Positions 25,894-33,493 of a DNA stretch of 49,235 nt are shown in pieces. The stretch lies in the NCBI GenBank assembly GCA_003225495.1, contig QIAJ01000130.1:1-49235 (forward strand), given 5' to 3'. Numbering within the stretch: the first letter of the stretch is position 1; each line of letters starts with the position of its first letter. A program made the position numbers and the translations under genes. The stretch is from Acidobacteriota bacterium (GTDB lineage Bacteria; Acidobacteriota; Terriglobia; Terriglobales; Acidobacteriaceae). Below the pieces are notes generated by a model. It was given only the letters and a program-made list of their open reading frames with translations. It searched no databases and was not told where the DNA came from.

Positions 25894-26634
25894 CTAGGAT
25901 TCGTATACAACCATCAGCCTGGCTTGTTCCTTCCATCGTTGTTCGTTCACGCCGACCACGAGCAGCCATAGGATCAGCGCGGCTGCGCCGAGCAGGCCCA
26001 GGATTGCGACATAGGGAAACAGACGGTATCCGAGCGGCTGATTCAGGAAGGTCAGCCAACCTAAACCTCCAAGTACTGACAACACTCCCAGGATGCGAGG
26101 CAGGAAGGTTGACTTGAGAATGAGGTATCCCGTTAAGAGTGCGTAGAACCCAAAAAATACCAAGGCGATCGCGGCGCCATGGTCATTCACCTTGAGAAAG
26201 AGAAGCGCTAGCGACTGTAACTGTTCCCGGCTAAAGACATTCAGGTAGTGCGCGCCTCCCAGGACGAACAGAGGAGCAATGTAAAAGAGGCGGCTAAGTG
26301 TCTTGATAATGCAACCAGCAAGTCCCAAGAACGCCGCCATCAAAGAGATGCTCCTGCCCGCCGGCTTCAGCAGATCATAAAAGAGAGCTGTGATGGCGAT
26401 CTGGCAGGCCATCTCGATGAGGTAGACTGTGAAACCCAACTCAAACAAGCTCTTGTGGGTCAGGATGTTGGTCGCGGTAGCTGCGGCGTCGCCGTCTACA
26501 ACAAGAGTGCGGCTAACGAAGCCTTGCGCGAATATCCCTGTCAGTATCGTGACGAGATAAAGCGCACCGGCAATTCTTGCCTTGAGTCGCGGCGACGCTT
26601 CACTCGGACGGTAAGTTGCAACAGCTGTACTCAT
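25894..26634 (-). CDS. DUF4386 domain integral membrane protein
   Basis: A 246-residue protein with about six helices. The N-terminal part RIAGALYLVTILTGIFAQGFV followed by the ILTHKSLFELGFTVYLIE segment is the usual beginning of DUF4386 proteins; FYDLLKPAGRSISLMAAFLGL and LFYIAPLFVLGG continue the match. ATG 26634 is set by AAGGAG at good spacing. The frame stays open upstream into the permease gene, but that is only an antisense-like extension. It follows the ABC permease by 35 bases. Role unknown; membership in the operon suggests an envelope or antibiotic-stress function. Confidence 0.85.
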   Translation of the reverse strand: MSTAVATYRPSEASPRLKARIAGALYLVTILTGIFAQGFVSRTLVVDGDAAATATNILTHKSLFELGFTVYLIEMACQIAITALFYDLLKPAGRSISLMAAFLGLAGCIIKTLSRLFYIAPLFVLGGAHYLNVFSREQLQSLALLFLKVNDHGAAIALVFFGFYALLTGYLILKSTFLPRILGVLSVLGGLGWLTFLNQPLGYRLFPYVAILGLLGAAALILWLLVVGVNEQRWKEQARLMVVYES

Positions 26635-26669
26635 ACTTGTTTCTCCTTCCCGAAAATTTCTCCGGAGAA

Positions 26670-27584
26670 TCAGATCGGTCCCTGATAACGTCGCAGCCGG
26701 ACCGCCGCAGCAAGAAATATCGCGGCAACGGCGAAGCCGATCCAGAGGCCCGGGCTGGTCAGGAAAATACCTGGCGTGATGTGCGTCATGGGGCCGGTCG
26801 GGAACATGTTTCCTGGCGTTGGCGTGTTGCCGATCAAGCGCGATCCCACCAGTTCGGCGAAATGCCAGGTGTGAAAAACAATTTGCTCCACGCCGGCAAT
26901 CGCAATTAGCGGCAATGCGGCCCATAGAAACGTCGCGCGGCGCGCCCATCCCGATACCAGAAGCAGCCAGCAATAGACTGGAAAGGGCCAGAGTGCGTGG
27001 GCCGTCACAAGGTGATAAAGAGTCACCATCGCCATCCGGAAGAAGGACAGCTGTGCCCAGAATGCTGTCACGCTCTGCCCCCTCACCAGCAGGACAGCGC
27101 TGCTCACGAGCAACATAATCCATTGCACGGCGACGATGACCGCACACACCAGTAACGGCAGAACCACAAGCGGGATGCTCGCCTTCGCAAGCACTGTGGT
27201 GACATCGGAAACCGGCAGCGACTTCCAGAACAGGATGCTGCGATCGCGACGTTCGCCGTGCAGGGCGTCGAGACAATAGAAGACACTCACGAGAATAGTG
27301 GTGAGCATCATCAGACCGGCCGCCAGGTCATATGGTGTTGCGATCTCATCGCCGCCGTGCGCCGAGTGGAGCCTCAGCGCACTCTCCCAGATACCAAGAA
27401 TGGCACTGACAGAGAAAGCGAACAGAACTACGCCGGCGACGGCCAGGGGCGCGATATAGATGAAACGGTTCTCCCAAAGTTCGCGGCGGATCGACCAGTA
27501 CAGGGGCCGAGTCGCGGACACATTCTCAGCTGTGATTCGATGCGCTTCGAAATCGTGAGGCATGGCGTTCGACGGAGTATTCAT
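26670..27584 (-). CDS. ABC-2 type transporter permease
   Basis: A 304-residue permease with six or more helices. A cytoplasmic N-terminus (IRRELWENRFIYIAPL) precedes the first helix; LHGERRDRSILFWKSLPVSD between helices 2 and 3 is the conserved coupling segment of ABC-2 exporters of the Ytr/Bcr kind. Its start ATG overlaps the stop of the ATPase gene by 4 bases (27581-27584), so the subunits are made together. The complex probably exports a lipid, peptide or drug; substrate not visible. Confidence 0.9.
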   Translation of the reverse strand: MNTPSNAMPHDFEAHRITAENVSATRPLYWSIRRELWENRFIYIAPLAVAGVVLFAFSVSAILGIWESALRLHSAHGGDEIATPYDLAAGLMMLTTILVSVFYCLDALHGERRDRSILFWKSLPVSDVTTVLAKASIPLVVLPLLVCAVIVAVQWIMLLVSSAVLLVRGQSVTAFWAQLSFFRMAMVTLYHLVTAHALWPFPVYCWLLLVSGWARRATFLWAALPLIAIAGVEQIVFHTWHFAELVGSRLIGNTPTPGNMFPTGPMTHITPGIFLTSPGLWIGFAVAAIFLAAAVRLRRYQGPI

Positions 27585-28468
27585 ATAGCCGCTCCCTGGG
27601 CCGCGCTGTTTTGATTTGACATCACGGCAACGAACACGTCGGCGATGCTGGGTGTGTGCACCTCGCCCAGCGCCGCCAGTTGCTGCCGATCGATATGACT
27701 GAGCTTGAGATCAAACAACAGGATGCTGCGGCCGAACCCTTGACGTTCATACATCGGCTTGAGCGCGCGTGCTGTAGCGACATGCTCGGGACGCACCATT
27801 ACTTCGATGTAGCGCGACTCGACTTCTTCCATGCTGCAATTGAATACGATGCGGCCCCGGTTGATGAACATGAGATCGGTGAGCACGTGCTGGATCTCTT
27901 CCACTTGGTGTGTCGCCACCACGATAGTGCGGTTGCGATCGAAATAATCGTTGAGAAGAGAATCGTAGAACTGCTTGCGGTACAGGATGTCCAGGCCAAG
28001 CGTCGGCTCGTCGAGGACCAGCAATCTCGCGTCGATCGCCATGATGAGAGCGAGGTGCAGTTGGGTGACCATGCCCTTCGATAGTTCACGGACTTTTCGG
28101 TTACGCCCGATCGTGGTCCTGGCAAGAAAAGCTTCCGCTTTGCCGCGATCGAATCTCGGATGCACGCCGGCAACGTAGTCGAGCAATTGCGAAACGCGCG
28201 CCCAGCGCGGAAGCACGGCCACATCGGAAATGAAGCAGACATCGCGCATGAGCTGATCGCGCTCCATCCAGGGATCGCGCCCGAGCACCCTCAGTTCTCC
28301 CTCGTAAGGCGTAAGGCCGAGAATTGCGTTGAGCGCGGTGGTCTTACCAGCGCCGTTGGGACCGATGAGTCCAAGAATGCGGCCCTCTTCGACGCGCAGA
28401 TCGACCCCGTCCAACGCGATGGTTGTACCGAAAGCCTTCCGCAAGCCGCGTGCTTCTATGCAAGCCAT
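27581..28468 (-). CDS. ABC transporter ATP-binding protein
   Basis: A 295-residue ATPase. Walker A is GPNGAGKTT (about 36-44), the signature motif is a variant LSKGM, and Walker B is LLVLDEPTLGLD, followed by the switch histidine in VATHQ. A C-terminal regulatory part of about 90 residues follows. The start ATG 28468 lies 4 bases after the GntR stop; upstream in-frame codons belong to the GntR gene region. With the permease encoded next, it forms an ABC-2 exporter under the GntR regulator, the arrangement of ytr-type operons. Confidence 0.93.
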   Translation of the reverse strand: MACIEARGLRKAFGTTIALDGVDLRVEEGRILGLIGPNGAGKTTALNAILGLTPYEGELRVLGRDPWMERDQLMRDVCFISDVAVLPRWARVSQLLDYVAGVHPRFDRGKAEAFLARTTIGRNRKVRELSKGMVTQLHLALIMAIDARLLVLDEPTLGLDILYRKQFYDSLLNDYFDRNRTIVVATHQVEEIQHVLTDLMFINRGRIVFNCSMEEVESRYIEVMVRPEHVATARALKPMYERQGFGRSILLFDLKLSHIDRQQLAALGEVHTPSIADVFVAVMSNQNSAAQGAAI

Positions 28469-28472
28469 GGCT

Positions 28473-28910
28473 TCATCGTTCCTCCTCTTTCGTTTTAGAT
28501 TTCGGCGCGGCGGGTTTCGAGGACGCGTCATCCGCAGACGACTTGCTGTTGGCCCCGTTCAGGAGCTCTTCCGCTTTCAGACCGAGCCGCTGAATGATTG
28601 CGTGAATGCGAGGCCACTCTTCGCCGAGAAATTTCTGCCGTTCGCCTTGCAGCAACGTGCTGCGTGCTCCCGCATTGATAAACATGCCGAGACCTCGTCT
28701 GGACTCGACCAGTCCCTCGTCTACTAATTGCTGATAGCCCTTCAGGACCGTGAGCGGGTTGACCCGATATTCAGCCGCAACATTGCGCACGGAGGGCAGG
28801 GGATCGCCTTCCTTGAGCACGCCATCGAGAATCATCGCGACGACCCGGTCGCGAAGCTGGCGGTAAATCGGCTGAGTGTCGTTCCATTCACGGTCCATTG
28901 GGTTTTCCAT
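28473..28910 (-). CDS. GntR family transcriptional regulator (YtrA subfamily)
   Basis: A 145-residue regulator. The winged helix (about residues 10-80) reads PIYRQLRDRVVAMILDGVL, then LPSVRNVAAEYRVNPLTVLKGYQQLVDEGLV and RRGLGMFI. A short C-terminal tail instead of a large ligand domain marks the YtrA subgroup, which typically represses its own ABC-transporter operon. The tail is Ser/Ala/Lys-rich (KPAAPKSKTKEEER). ATG 28910 begins the family match; an imperfect palindrome sits directly before it. It is followed by the ATPase gene after 4 bases. Confidence 0.92.
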   Translation of the reverse strand: MENPMDREWNDTQPIYRQLRDRVVAMILDGVLKEGDPLPSVRNVAAEYRVNPLTVLKGYQQLVDEGLVESRRGLGMFINAGARSTLLQGERQKFLGEEWPRIHAIIQRLGLKAEELLNGANSKSSADDASSKPAAPKSKTKEEER

Positions 28911-28922
28911 GTAAACGTTAAC
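28911..28922. promoter_or_regulatory. Imperfect palindrome before the GntR gene
   Basis: GTAAACGTTAAC at 28911-28922 is a palindrome with one mismatched pair, ending at the GntR start codon. It could be an autoregulatory GntR operator, but its position over the start and its short length make this tentative. Confidence 0.3.
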
Positions 28923-28938
28923 AAGGATCGGGCATCGG

Positions 28939-29508
28939 TCAATTGATCCGGTGCAGGTCGAAGTGCGCGTGGATCGGCTTGTCATTCATCATGAACGTCC
29001 AATCCTCGGTGTGATGGTTGGCGTCGATGATGTTGAACACCGAATGGTGCATGTGCTGCGCTGTGCTCCCGCTGATGTCCTTCAGTTCGAACTCGACCTT
29101 CTTGCCGTCGGGCGACATCGTGCCGGTCATACGCGGCCGGTTTCCCGCGTCGCAATAGTGAATCAACGTGAGCTGTTCGCCGTCCACGTAAAGCATGGTG
29201 ACGGGATGGTCGTACTTGGTTGCGTCCAACGGCGTTCCCGATTCCTGTAATTCGTGGACCAGCGTATGCCCCCTGGAGGTCACGCGCATCGAGACATGGA
29301 GCGGCTTGCCGTTTGACATCTCCGGTACTTCGGGGACGTTGACGGGACCTTCCCACTCTCCCGCCAAGGTTTTCATGGTTGTGAAGGACTTCTGTGCCTC
29401 CGAGGGCACAGCAGCCACAGAGGACTTTTGCGCGTCGGACTGGGCGAAAGCCGCAGTTCCAAACGACATCAGACCAACGAGGCACAGCGTAATACGAAGG
29501 GATCTCAT
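28939..29508 (-). CDS. Secreted protein, probable beta-barrel DUF1579/lipocalin-like fold
   Basis: A 189-residue protein with a signal peptide (about 1-22, CLVGLMSFGTAAFAQ). The mature part, starting at LAGEWEGPVNVPEV, alternates strands in a calycin-like way: VTSRGHTLVHELQE, VTMLYVDGEQLTLIHYCDAGNR, KKVEFELKDISG and DWTFMMNDKPIHAHFDL. That LAGEWEG start and the LTLIHYC segment resemble DUF1579-type or lipocalin-like proteins. ATG 29508 has AAGGAG 8 bases upstream. It is the first gene of the probable operon (28 bases to the GntR gene), behind the TGTAGT/ACTACA operator. Confidence 0.8.
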   Translation of the reverse strand: MRSLRITLCLVGLMSFGTAAFAQSDAQKSSVAAVPSEAQKSFTTMKTLAGEWEGPVNVPEVPEMSNGKPLHVSMRVTSRGHTLVHELQESGTPLDATKYDHPVTMLYVDGEQLTLIHYCDAGNRPRMTGTMSPDGKKVEFELKDISGSTAQHMHHSVFNIIDANHHTEDWTFMMNDKPIHAHFDLHRIN

Positions 29509-29570
29509 GGTTGATTCTCCTTAAGCTTGTTCATTGCGGTGCGAGTGATCAGGTCGCGGCCAATCTCTAG

Positions 29571-29598
29571 TGATGTAGTTAACTACAACACTACATCA
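29571..29598. promoter_or_regulatory. BlaI/MecI/CopY-like operator (TGTAGT/ACTACA half-sites)
   Basis: The 14-bp stretch at 29574-29587 is a perfect palindrome made of TGTAGTT and AACTACA. A further ACTACA half-site at 29590-29595 gives a second, larger inverted repeat: TGATGTAGT (29571-29579) and ACTACATCA (29590-29598). It lies 63-90 bases upstream of the secreted-protein start, in the expected promoter region. TGTAGT/ACTACA-type dyads are bound by BlaI/MecI/CopY repressors. No such repressor gene is in the window, so the regulator is inferred. Confidence 0.6.
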
Positions 29599-29773
29599 AA
29601 TGCAAGCTTTTATTTCGAGATCTTCTTCCTAGCGGGGTGACATTGCTTATCTATTGTGAAAACAAAGGATTACAAAGTCTTTTCAAAGAAAAACTGTATT
29701 GAAGGGTGCGGTAGAAGGTTGAATATGCAGGTGCAGTTGGGGTAACTCGATCCCTTACCGAGGGGGCGGAGGG

Positions 29774-30559
29774 CTAAATCGATTTCACCGGAATCGCCAC
29801 AATATCGTCCACCAGCCCGACTTCCTTCTGTACAAAAGGCTCGGCATAGGTGACGCCACCCAGCATTCCGTAAAAACGCGCCATGGATTCGACGCGCGCG
29901 CGAATTTCGGTCTGCGCCGGGAAGATGCCACTGCCCGCCTGCTGGTCGCTGAACTGGGACTTGTAGGCCATCAGCGACGCCAAGCGCCCCTCGAACTGGT
30001 CGGTAATGTCCACCACAAATGTTGGACGCACATCGTGATACAGACTTGCGTAGATGATCTTGAAGGGGCGATGTGGCCCCACGCCCTCGGGCGCCAGAAC
30101 GCCGGACGAATAGAATGAAGGACTCTCCCCCACGACCGGCGGAGCATGTTTGATATCGAGCTTCGCCAGTCCGGCAAGAAAGCACGCTTCGTATCCCAGC
30201 ACCGACGCGGTGTAGTGATCGGGATGACGTCCTTGCCAGTAGGGAAGAATCAAGACTTTCGGCCGCTGCTGGCGAATTACGCGCGCGACCTTTAGCCGGT
30301 TCTCCCAGGTATTCTCCACGCGGCCGTCGGGAATGTCGAGCGCAGCGCGCCATGAGACTTTCAGAATCCGCGCAGCGTCGGAAGCTTCGCGCGCACGATC
30401 TTCGGCAGAGCCACGCGTGCCCATTTCGCCCTGCGTAAGATCGAGGATGCCGGTGCGATATCCACGCTCGGCCATCTTGAGCAGAGTGCCGCCACAGGTT
30501 TGCTCAACATCGTCACGGTGCGCAGCGAGGGCGAGAATGTCGAGAGTGGCAGAATCCAT
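29774..30559 (-). CDS. bshB1: PIG-L deacetylase, BshB1-like (bacillithiol biosynthesis)
   Basis: A 261-residue zinc-dependent N-acetylhexosamine deacetylase. The metal motif AHRDDVE (family AHPDDVE) is followed by QTCGGTLLKM; GEMGTRGSAEDRAREASDAARIL is the BshB1-type follow-up, and GRHPDHYTAS carries the third metal ligand. In bacillithiol synthesis it would remove the acetyl group from GlcNAc-malate. AHR instead of AHP is a small deviation. Start options are ATG 30559 and GTG 30583; neither has a good ribosome binding site. The other bsh genes are not in this window, so the precise substrate stays inferred. Confidence 0.82.
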   Translation of the reverse strand: MDSATLDILALAAHRDDVEQTCGGTLLKMAERGYRTGILDLTQGEMGTRGSAEDRAREASDAARILKVSWRAALDIPDGRVENTWENRLKVARVIRQQRPKVLILPYWQGRHPDHYTASVLGYEACFLAGLAKLDIKHAPPVVGESPSFYSSGVLAPEGVGPHRPFKIIYASLYHDVRPTFVVDITDQFEGRLASLMAYKSQFSDQQAGSGIFPAQTEIRARVESMARFYGMLGGVTYAEPFVQKEVGLVDDIVAIPVKSI

Positions 30560-30702
30560 GAGGAGTGATGTATCGTTCGTCACTTGTTGTTAGTCGCTTG
30601 GCAAGTCTATCCGATTCGGAAGCCATGCTGCATTGAATCGAGAACCGTCTCGCAGCGCAGCGATATCTGCAAAGTACGGTCAGCAAGCACACTGTCGTTT
30701 CG

Positions 30703-30716
30703 CGCTCAGGATGACA
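30703..30716 (-). repeat. Dispersed element TGTCATCCTGAGCG, copy 1
   Basis: The 14-base core is on the minus strand between the ABC permease and deacetylase genes. An identical core occurs at 42360-42373 on the plus strand. Identity over 14 bases in two intergenic gaps of one window suggests an interspersed repeat. Confidence 0.5.
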
Positions 30717-30727
30717 GTTCTTAGAGA

Positions 30728-31543
30728 CTAACGTCCGCTCTTGCTCTTCCTATTCGCAAGAGCAAAGGCCAGTCCGAACATGAACAGTGTGAAGAGGAGC
30801 AGTGTCATGATCGAAGCGGACAGGGTAAACGGGTGGGTTGCATCCGGGTACATGAGTGTGCGCAGCGCCTCTACACCGTAAGTGAGCGGATTGACTAGCA
30901 TCACCGCCTGAATCCATTTCGAAGCTTTGTTGAAAGGGAAGAGCGCGCCCGAGAGCAACCACATCGGTATCAGAAACAGGTTGATGATGGCGTGAAAGGA
31001 CTGGGTCGAATCCATAGGCCATGCGATGGCAAAGCCGAGTGCGGTCAGCGCAAACGAGACCAGGAAAACGGTTAGTACAACCAGTCCGAATGATCCGAGT
31101 GTCAGGTGAACTCCGACGAGTGGGGCAAATACCAGAAAGATCAGTCCTTGAATGGCGGCCAGAGTGGTCCCACCCAGCACTTTTCCGAGGACAATCGCCG
31201 AACGTGGCACCGGCGCGACCAGCACCGATAACAGAAAGCCTTCGTTGCGATCTTCTATTACCGACATCATAGTGAAGATCGAGGTGAACAAGATGATCAT
31301 CACCATTGCGCCCGGGAAAAAATAATCGAGATAGTGCTGCTGCCCGGCCGACTCGCCGGATCGAAATGAAGTCCCAAAGCCGGAGCCAATCACGATCCAG
31401 AAAAGCAGCGGAGAGAGGATCACTCCCGCGACTCTAGCTCGCTGCCGGTAAAAGCGCACGACTTCGCGCCACCAGAGCGTGAACGCAGGCAGCATCACGC
31501 CAACTGACTGAGCATAAGGACTCGGGATGGGCGCGCTAGCCAT
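30728..31543 (-). CDS. ABC-2 type transporter permease of the ctaA-cyoE cluster
   Basis: A 271-residue permease with six helices of the ABC-2/DrrB type: WWREVVRFYRQRARVAGVILSP at the N-terminus, DYFFPGAMVMIILFTSIFTMMSVIEDRNEGFLLSVLVAPVPRS as the central conserved part and PLTYGVEALRTLMYP near the end. It starts 3 bases after the ATPase stop, so the two form one exporter. Because it follows heme A biosynthesis genes, a role in cytochrome oxidase assembly or in exporting a cofactor or metal for it is inferred, not shown. Confidence 0.92.
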   Translation of the reverse strand: MASAPIPSPYAQSVGVMLPAFTLWWREVVRFYRQRARVAGVILSPLLFWIVIGSGFGTSFRSGESAGQQHYLDYFFPGAMVMIILFTSIFTMMSVIEDRNEGFLLSVLVAPVPRSAIVLGKVLGGTTLAAIQGLIFLVFAPLVGVHLTLGSFGLVVLTVFLVSFALTALGFAIAWPMDSTQSFHAIINLFLIPMWLLSGALFPFNKASKWIQAVMLVNPLTYGVEALRTLMYPDATHPFTLSASIMTLLLFTLFMFGLAFALANRKSKSGR

Positions 31544-31546
31544 CTC

Positions 31547-32557
31547 TCAGTATTTCCTCTTGCCTTTCTGTGGCATGGGTTCTTCGTTCCAGAACTTGTG
31601 TCCCGTACGGTGAATGAACACATCTTCGAGTGTCGGTTTGCTCACGCTTAGCGCCTGGATCTCGCCCGGAAATGCTTCGACGACGTCGGGTACGAAGCGG
31701 TGGCCGTTCTCAATTTCCAAACGGACATGCGTGCCCATTGCGATCGCGTCAATATGGAACATGTTGCGGATGCGCCCGGCAAGCTCTTCCGGTTCGTGCG
31801 CCTCAAGTAGAACAACATCGCCGCCGATCTCTCGCGTCAATTCGGCCGGGGTTCCCAAAGCGACGAGTTTGCCTTCGTTTAAGATTGCGAGCCGGTCGCA
31901 GCGTTCGGCCTCTTCCATCAGATGAGTCGTAACGATTACCGACACACGTTCCTGATCGCGCAAGATCTGGAGATACTGCCACAAGTCGCGCCGTGCACCG
32001 GGATCCAAGCCGGTTGTAGGTTCGTCGAGCAAAAGAACTTCGGGATGGTGCAATAATCCCTTCGCCAGTTCAATGCGCCGCTGCATTCCGCCCGAGAAAG
32101 TCTCGACCCGGTCACGGGCGCGATCCTGCAAGCCGACGCGCGTCAGAATTTCTTTGATGCGCTGTTTTAGCGCGGCACCGCGGAGTCCATAGAGATGACC
32201 CTGATGCCAGAGATTCTCGTATGTCGTGAGTTTTTGATCAACACTCTGCGCCTGAAATACGACGCCGATATGCCGCCGCAGGGCAGCTGGTTCGCGAACT
32301 ACATCCAGCCCCGCAATCTGGGCAGTTCCTGCACTCGGTACCATAAGCGTGGAAAGAATCCGGAAAAGAGTGGTTTTCCCGCTTCCGTTGGGACCAAGGA
32401 GCCCGAACAGTTCTGCCGGGCGCACTTCAAACGAAACTCCGTTGAGGGCAGTTCGATCCTGATACCGGTGGATCAGGTCACGAACCGAAATGATCGCTTC
32501 AATCCGGTTCGTATGAAGTTCCGGAGGCGATTCCACGGCGCTCAATTTCGGGGTCAC
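31547..32557 (-). CDS. ABC transporter ATP-binding protein (DrrA-like) of the ctaA-cyoE cluster
   Basis: A 336-residue ATPase. Walker A GPNGSGKTT is at about 55-63, the signature is FSGGMQRR, Walker B is LLLDEPTTGLDPGARRD, and the switch histidine is in VTTHLMEEAE. The C-terminal part, ending SVSKPTLEDVFIHRTG, is the DrrA-type regulatory domain. The start GTG 32557 lies 3 bases after the cyoE stop, so translation is coupled. It works with the permease at 30728-31543. Confidence 0.93.
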   Translation of the reverse strand: MTPKLSAVESPPELHTNRIEAIISVRDLIHRYQDRTALNGVSFEVRPAELFGLLGPNGSGKTTLFRILSTLMVPSAGTAQIAGLDVVREPAALRRHIGVVFQAQSVDQKLTTYENLWHQGHLYGLRGAALKQRIKEILTRVGLQDRARDRVETFSGGMQRRIELAKGLLHHPEVLLLDEPTTGLDPGARRDLWQYLQILRDQERVSVIVTTHLMEEAERCDRLAILNEGKLVALGTPAELTREIGGDVVLLEAHEPEELAGRIRNMFHIDAIAMGTHVRLEIENGHRFVPDVVEAFPGEIQALSVSKPTLEDVFIHRTGHKFWNEEPMPQKGKRKY

Positions 32558-32560
32558 AGG

Positions 32561-33493
32561 CTATTTTACGCCGTTGATCATCATCAGGGCGAACAGGAGC
32601 GGCAAGTAAATAATGCTGGCACGAAGGAGTTGTCGGGCGCGCTGCTTCGATGGTGGAGCACTCATCGGCAGACCAAGCTGCGCCAGCCGGGCTCCAAAGT
32701 AGCAGTAAGCAATGCCCATCACAATCGCACCGATAGCGTAGGTAGTTCCCGACATTCCCAAGAATGTGGGAGCCAGGCTCACTGGAATCAATCCCAAAGA
32801 GTAAAGCAGGATGCGCCGTCCTGTGCCGCGACCATCCTGCTCGATGGCGGGAAGCATGCGGATGTTTCCAGCCGCGTAGTCATCCCGGTAGAGCCATGCA
32901 ATGGAGTAAAAATGTGGAAACTGCCAAAAGAAGACGATGGCAAACATGACGAGCGCGCCCCACTCCAGACGACCGCGGGCGGCTACCCATCCGAGCACGC
33001 CCGGCATCGCGCCCGGAATAGCTCCCACAAAGGTGCAGATGGGATGCACGCGTTTCAAGGGCGTGTACGCCGCCAGATAAACGAATGCGGTCGCCAGCGC
33101 GAGCAGTCCGGTTAATGCATTGGCCGCCATCGCAAGATAAAAGGCGCCGCCGACAGTGAGCAGTACACCGGCAATCGTCCCATGCAACAGGCTCATCCTG
33201 CCCGACGGCAGTGGGCGATCAGCAGTCCGGCGCATGCGAGCGTCGACGTCGTATTCCATGACTTCGTTCAGAGCGGCTGTTCCGGCGGAAACGAGACCGA
33301 CTCCGAGGAGGGCGTGCAGCAGACTCCATGACAGCGAAGAGACGCCATTCTTGAGCGCACCGAAGTAGAAGCCGCACCAGGCGGTCATGACGATAAGAGT
33401 CGTGACCCGCATTTTGGTGAGTTCGGTGTAATCATGCAACCAGGTTTGAATGCGACTACGCGGAATCGGGGACATGTGAACGGCGACGCTCAT
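32561..33493 (-). CDS. cyoE: Heme o synthase (protoheme IX farnesyltransferase)
   Basis: A 310-residue UbiA-family membrane prenyltransferase that adds a farnesyl group to heme b, giving heme o. The motif NEVMEYDVDARMRRTADRPLP is the prenyl-diphosphate-binding aspartate segment of CyoE/CtaB; YTPLKRVHPICTFVGAIPGAMPGVLGW is the second conserved loop, and WQFPHFYSIAWLYRDDY the third. About eight membrane helices are seen. ATG 33493 overlaps the ctaA stop as ATGA, so the heme A pathway steps are coupled; the ABC pair follows after 3 bases. Confidence 0.96.
   Translation of the reverse strand: MSVAVHMSPIPRSRIQTWLHDYTELTKMRVTTLIVMTAWCGFYFGALKNGVSSLSWSLLHALLGVGLVSAGTAALNEVMEYDVDARMRRTADRPLPSGRMSLLHGTIAGVLLTVGGAFYLAMAANALTGLLALATAFVYLAAYTPLKRVHPICTFVGAIPGAMPGVLGWVAARGRLEWGALVMFAIVFFWQFPHFYSIAWLYRDDYAAGNIRMLPAIEQDGRGTGRRILLYSLGLIPVSLAPTFLGMSGTTYAIGAIVMGIAYCYFGARLAQLGLPMSAPPSKQRARQLLRASIIYLPLLFALMMINGVK

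Noticed and set aside
26635-27276. Upstream extension of the DUF4386 frame through the permease gene
   Set aside because: The frame overlaps a well-supported permease in another frame, has basic low-complexity translation and lies before a start with a strong AAGGAG.
29670-30353. A 227-codon frame overlapping the deacetylase gene
   Set aside because: Frame shadow of the deacetylase; no domain.
32195-33115. A 306-codon plus-strand frame opposite the ABC ATPase and cyoE
   Set aside because: Translation is low-complexity and antisense to two conserved genes; high GC makes such frames common.
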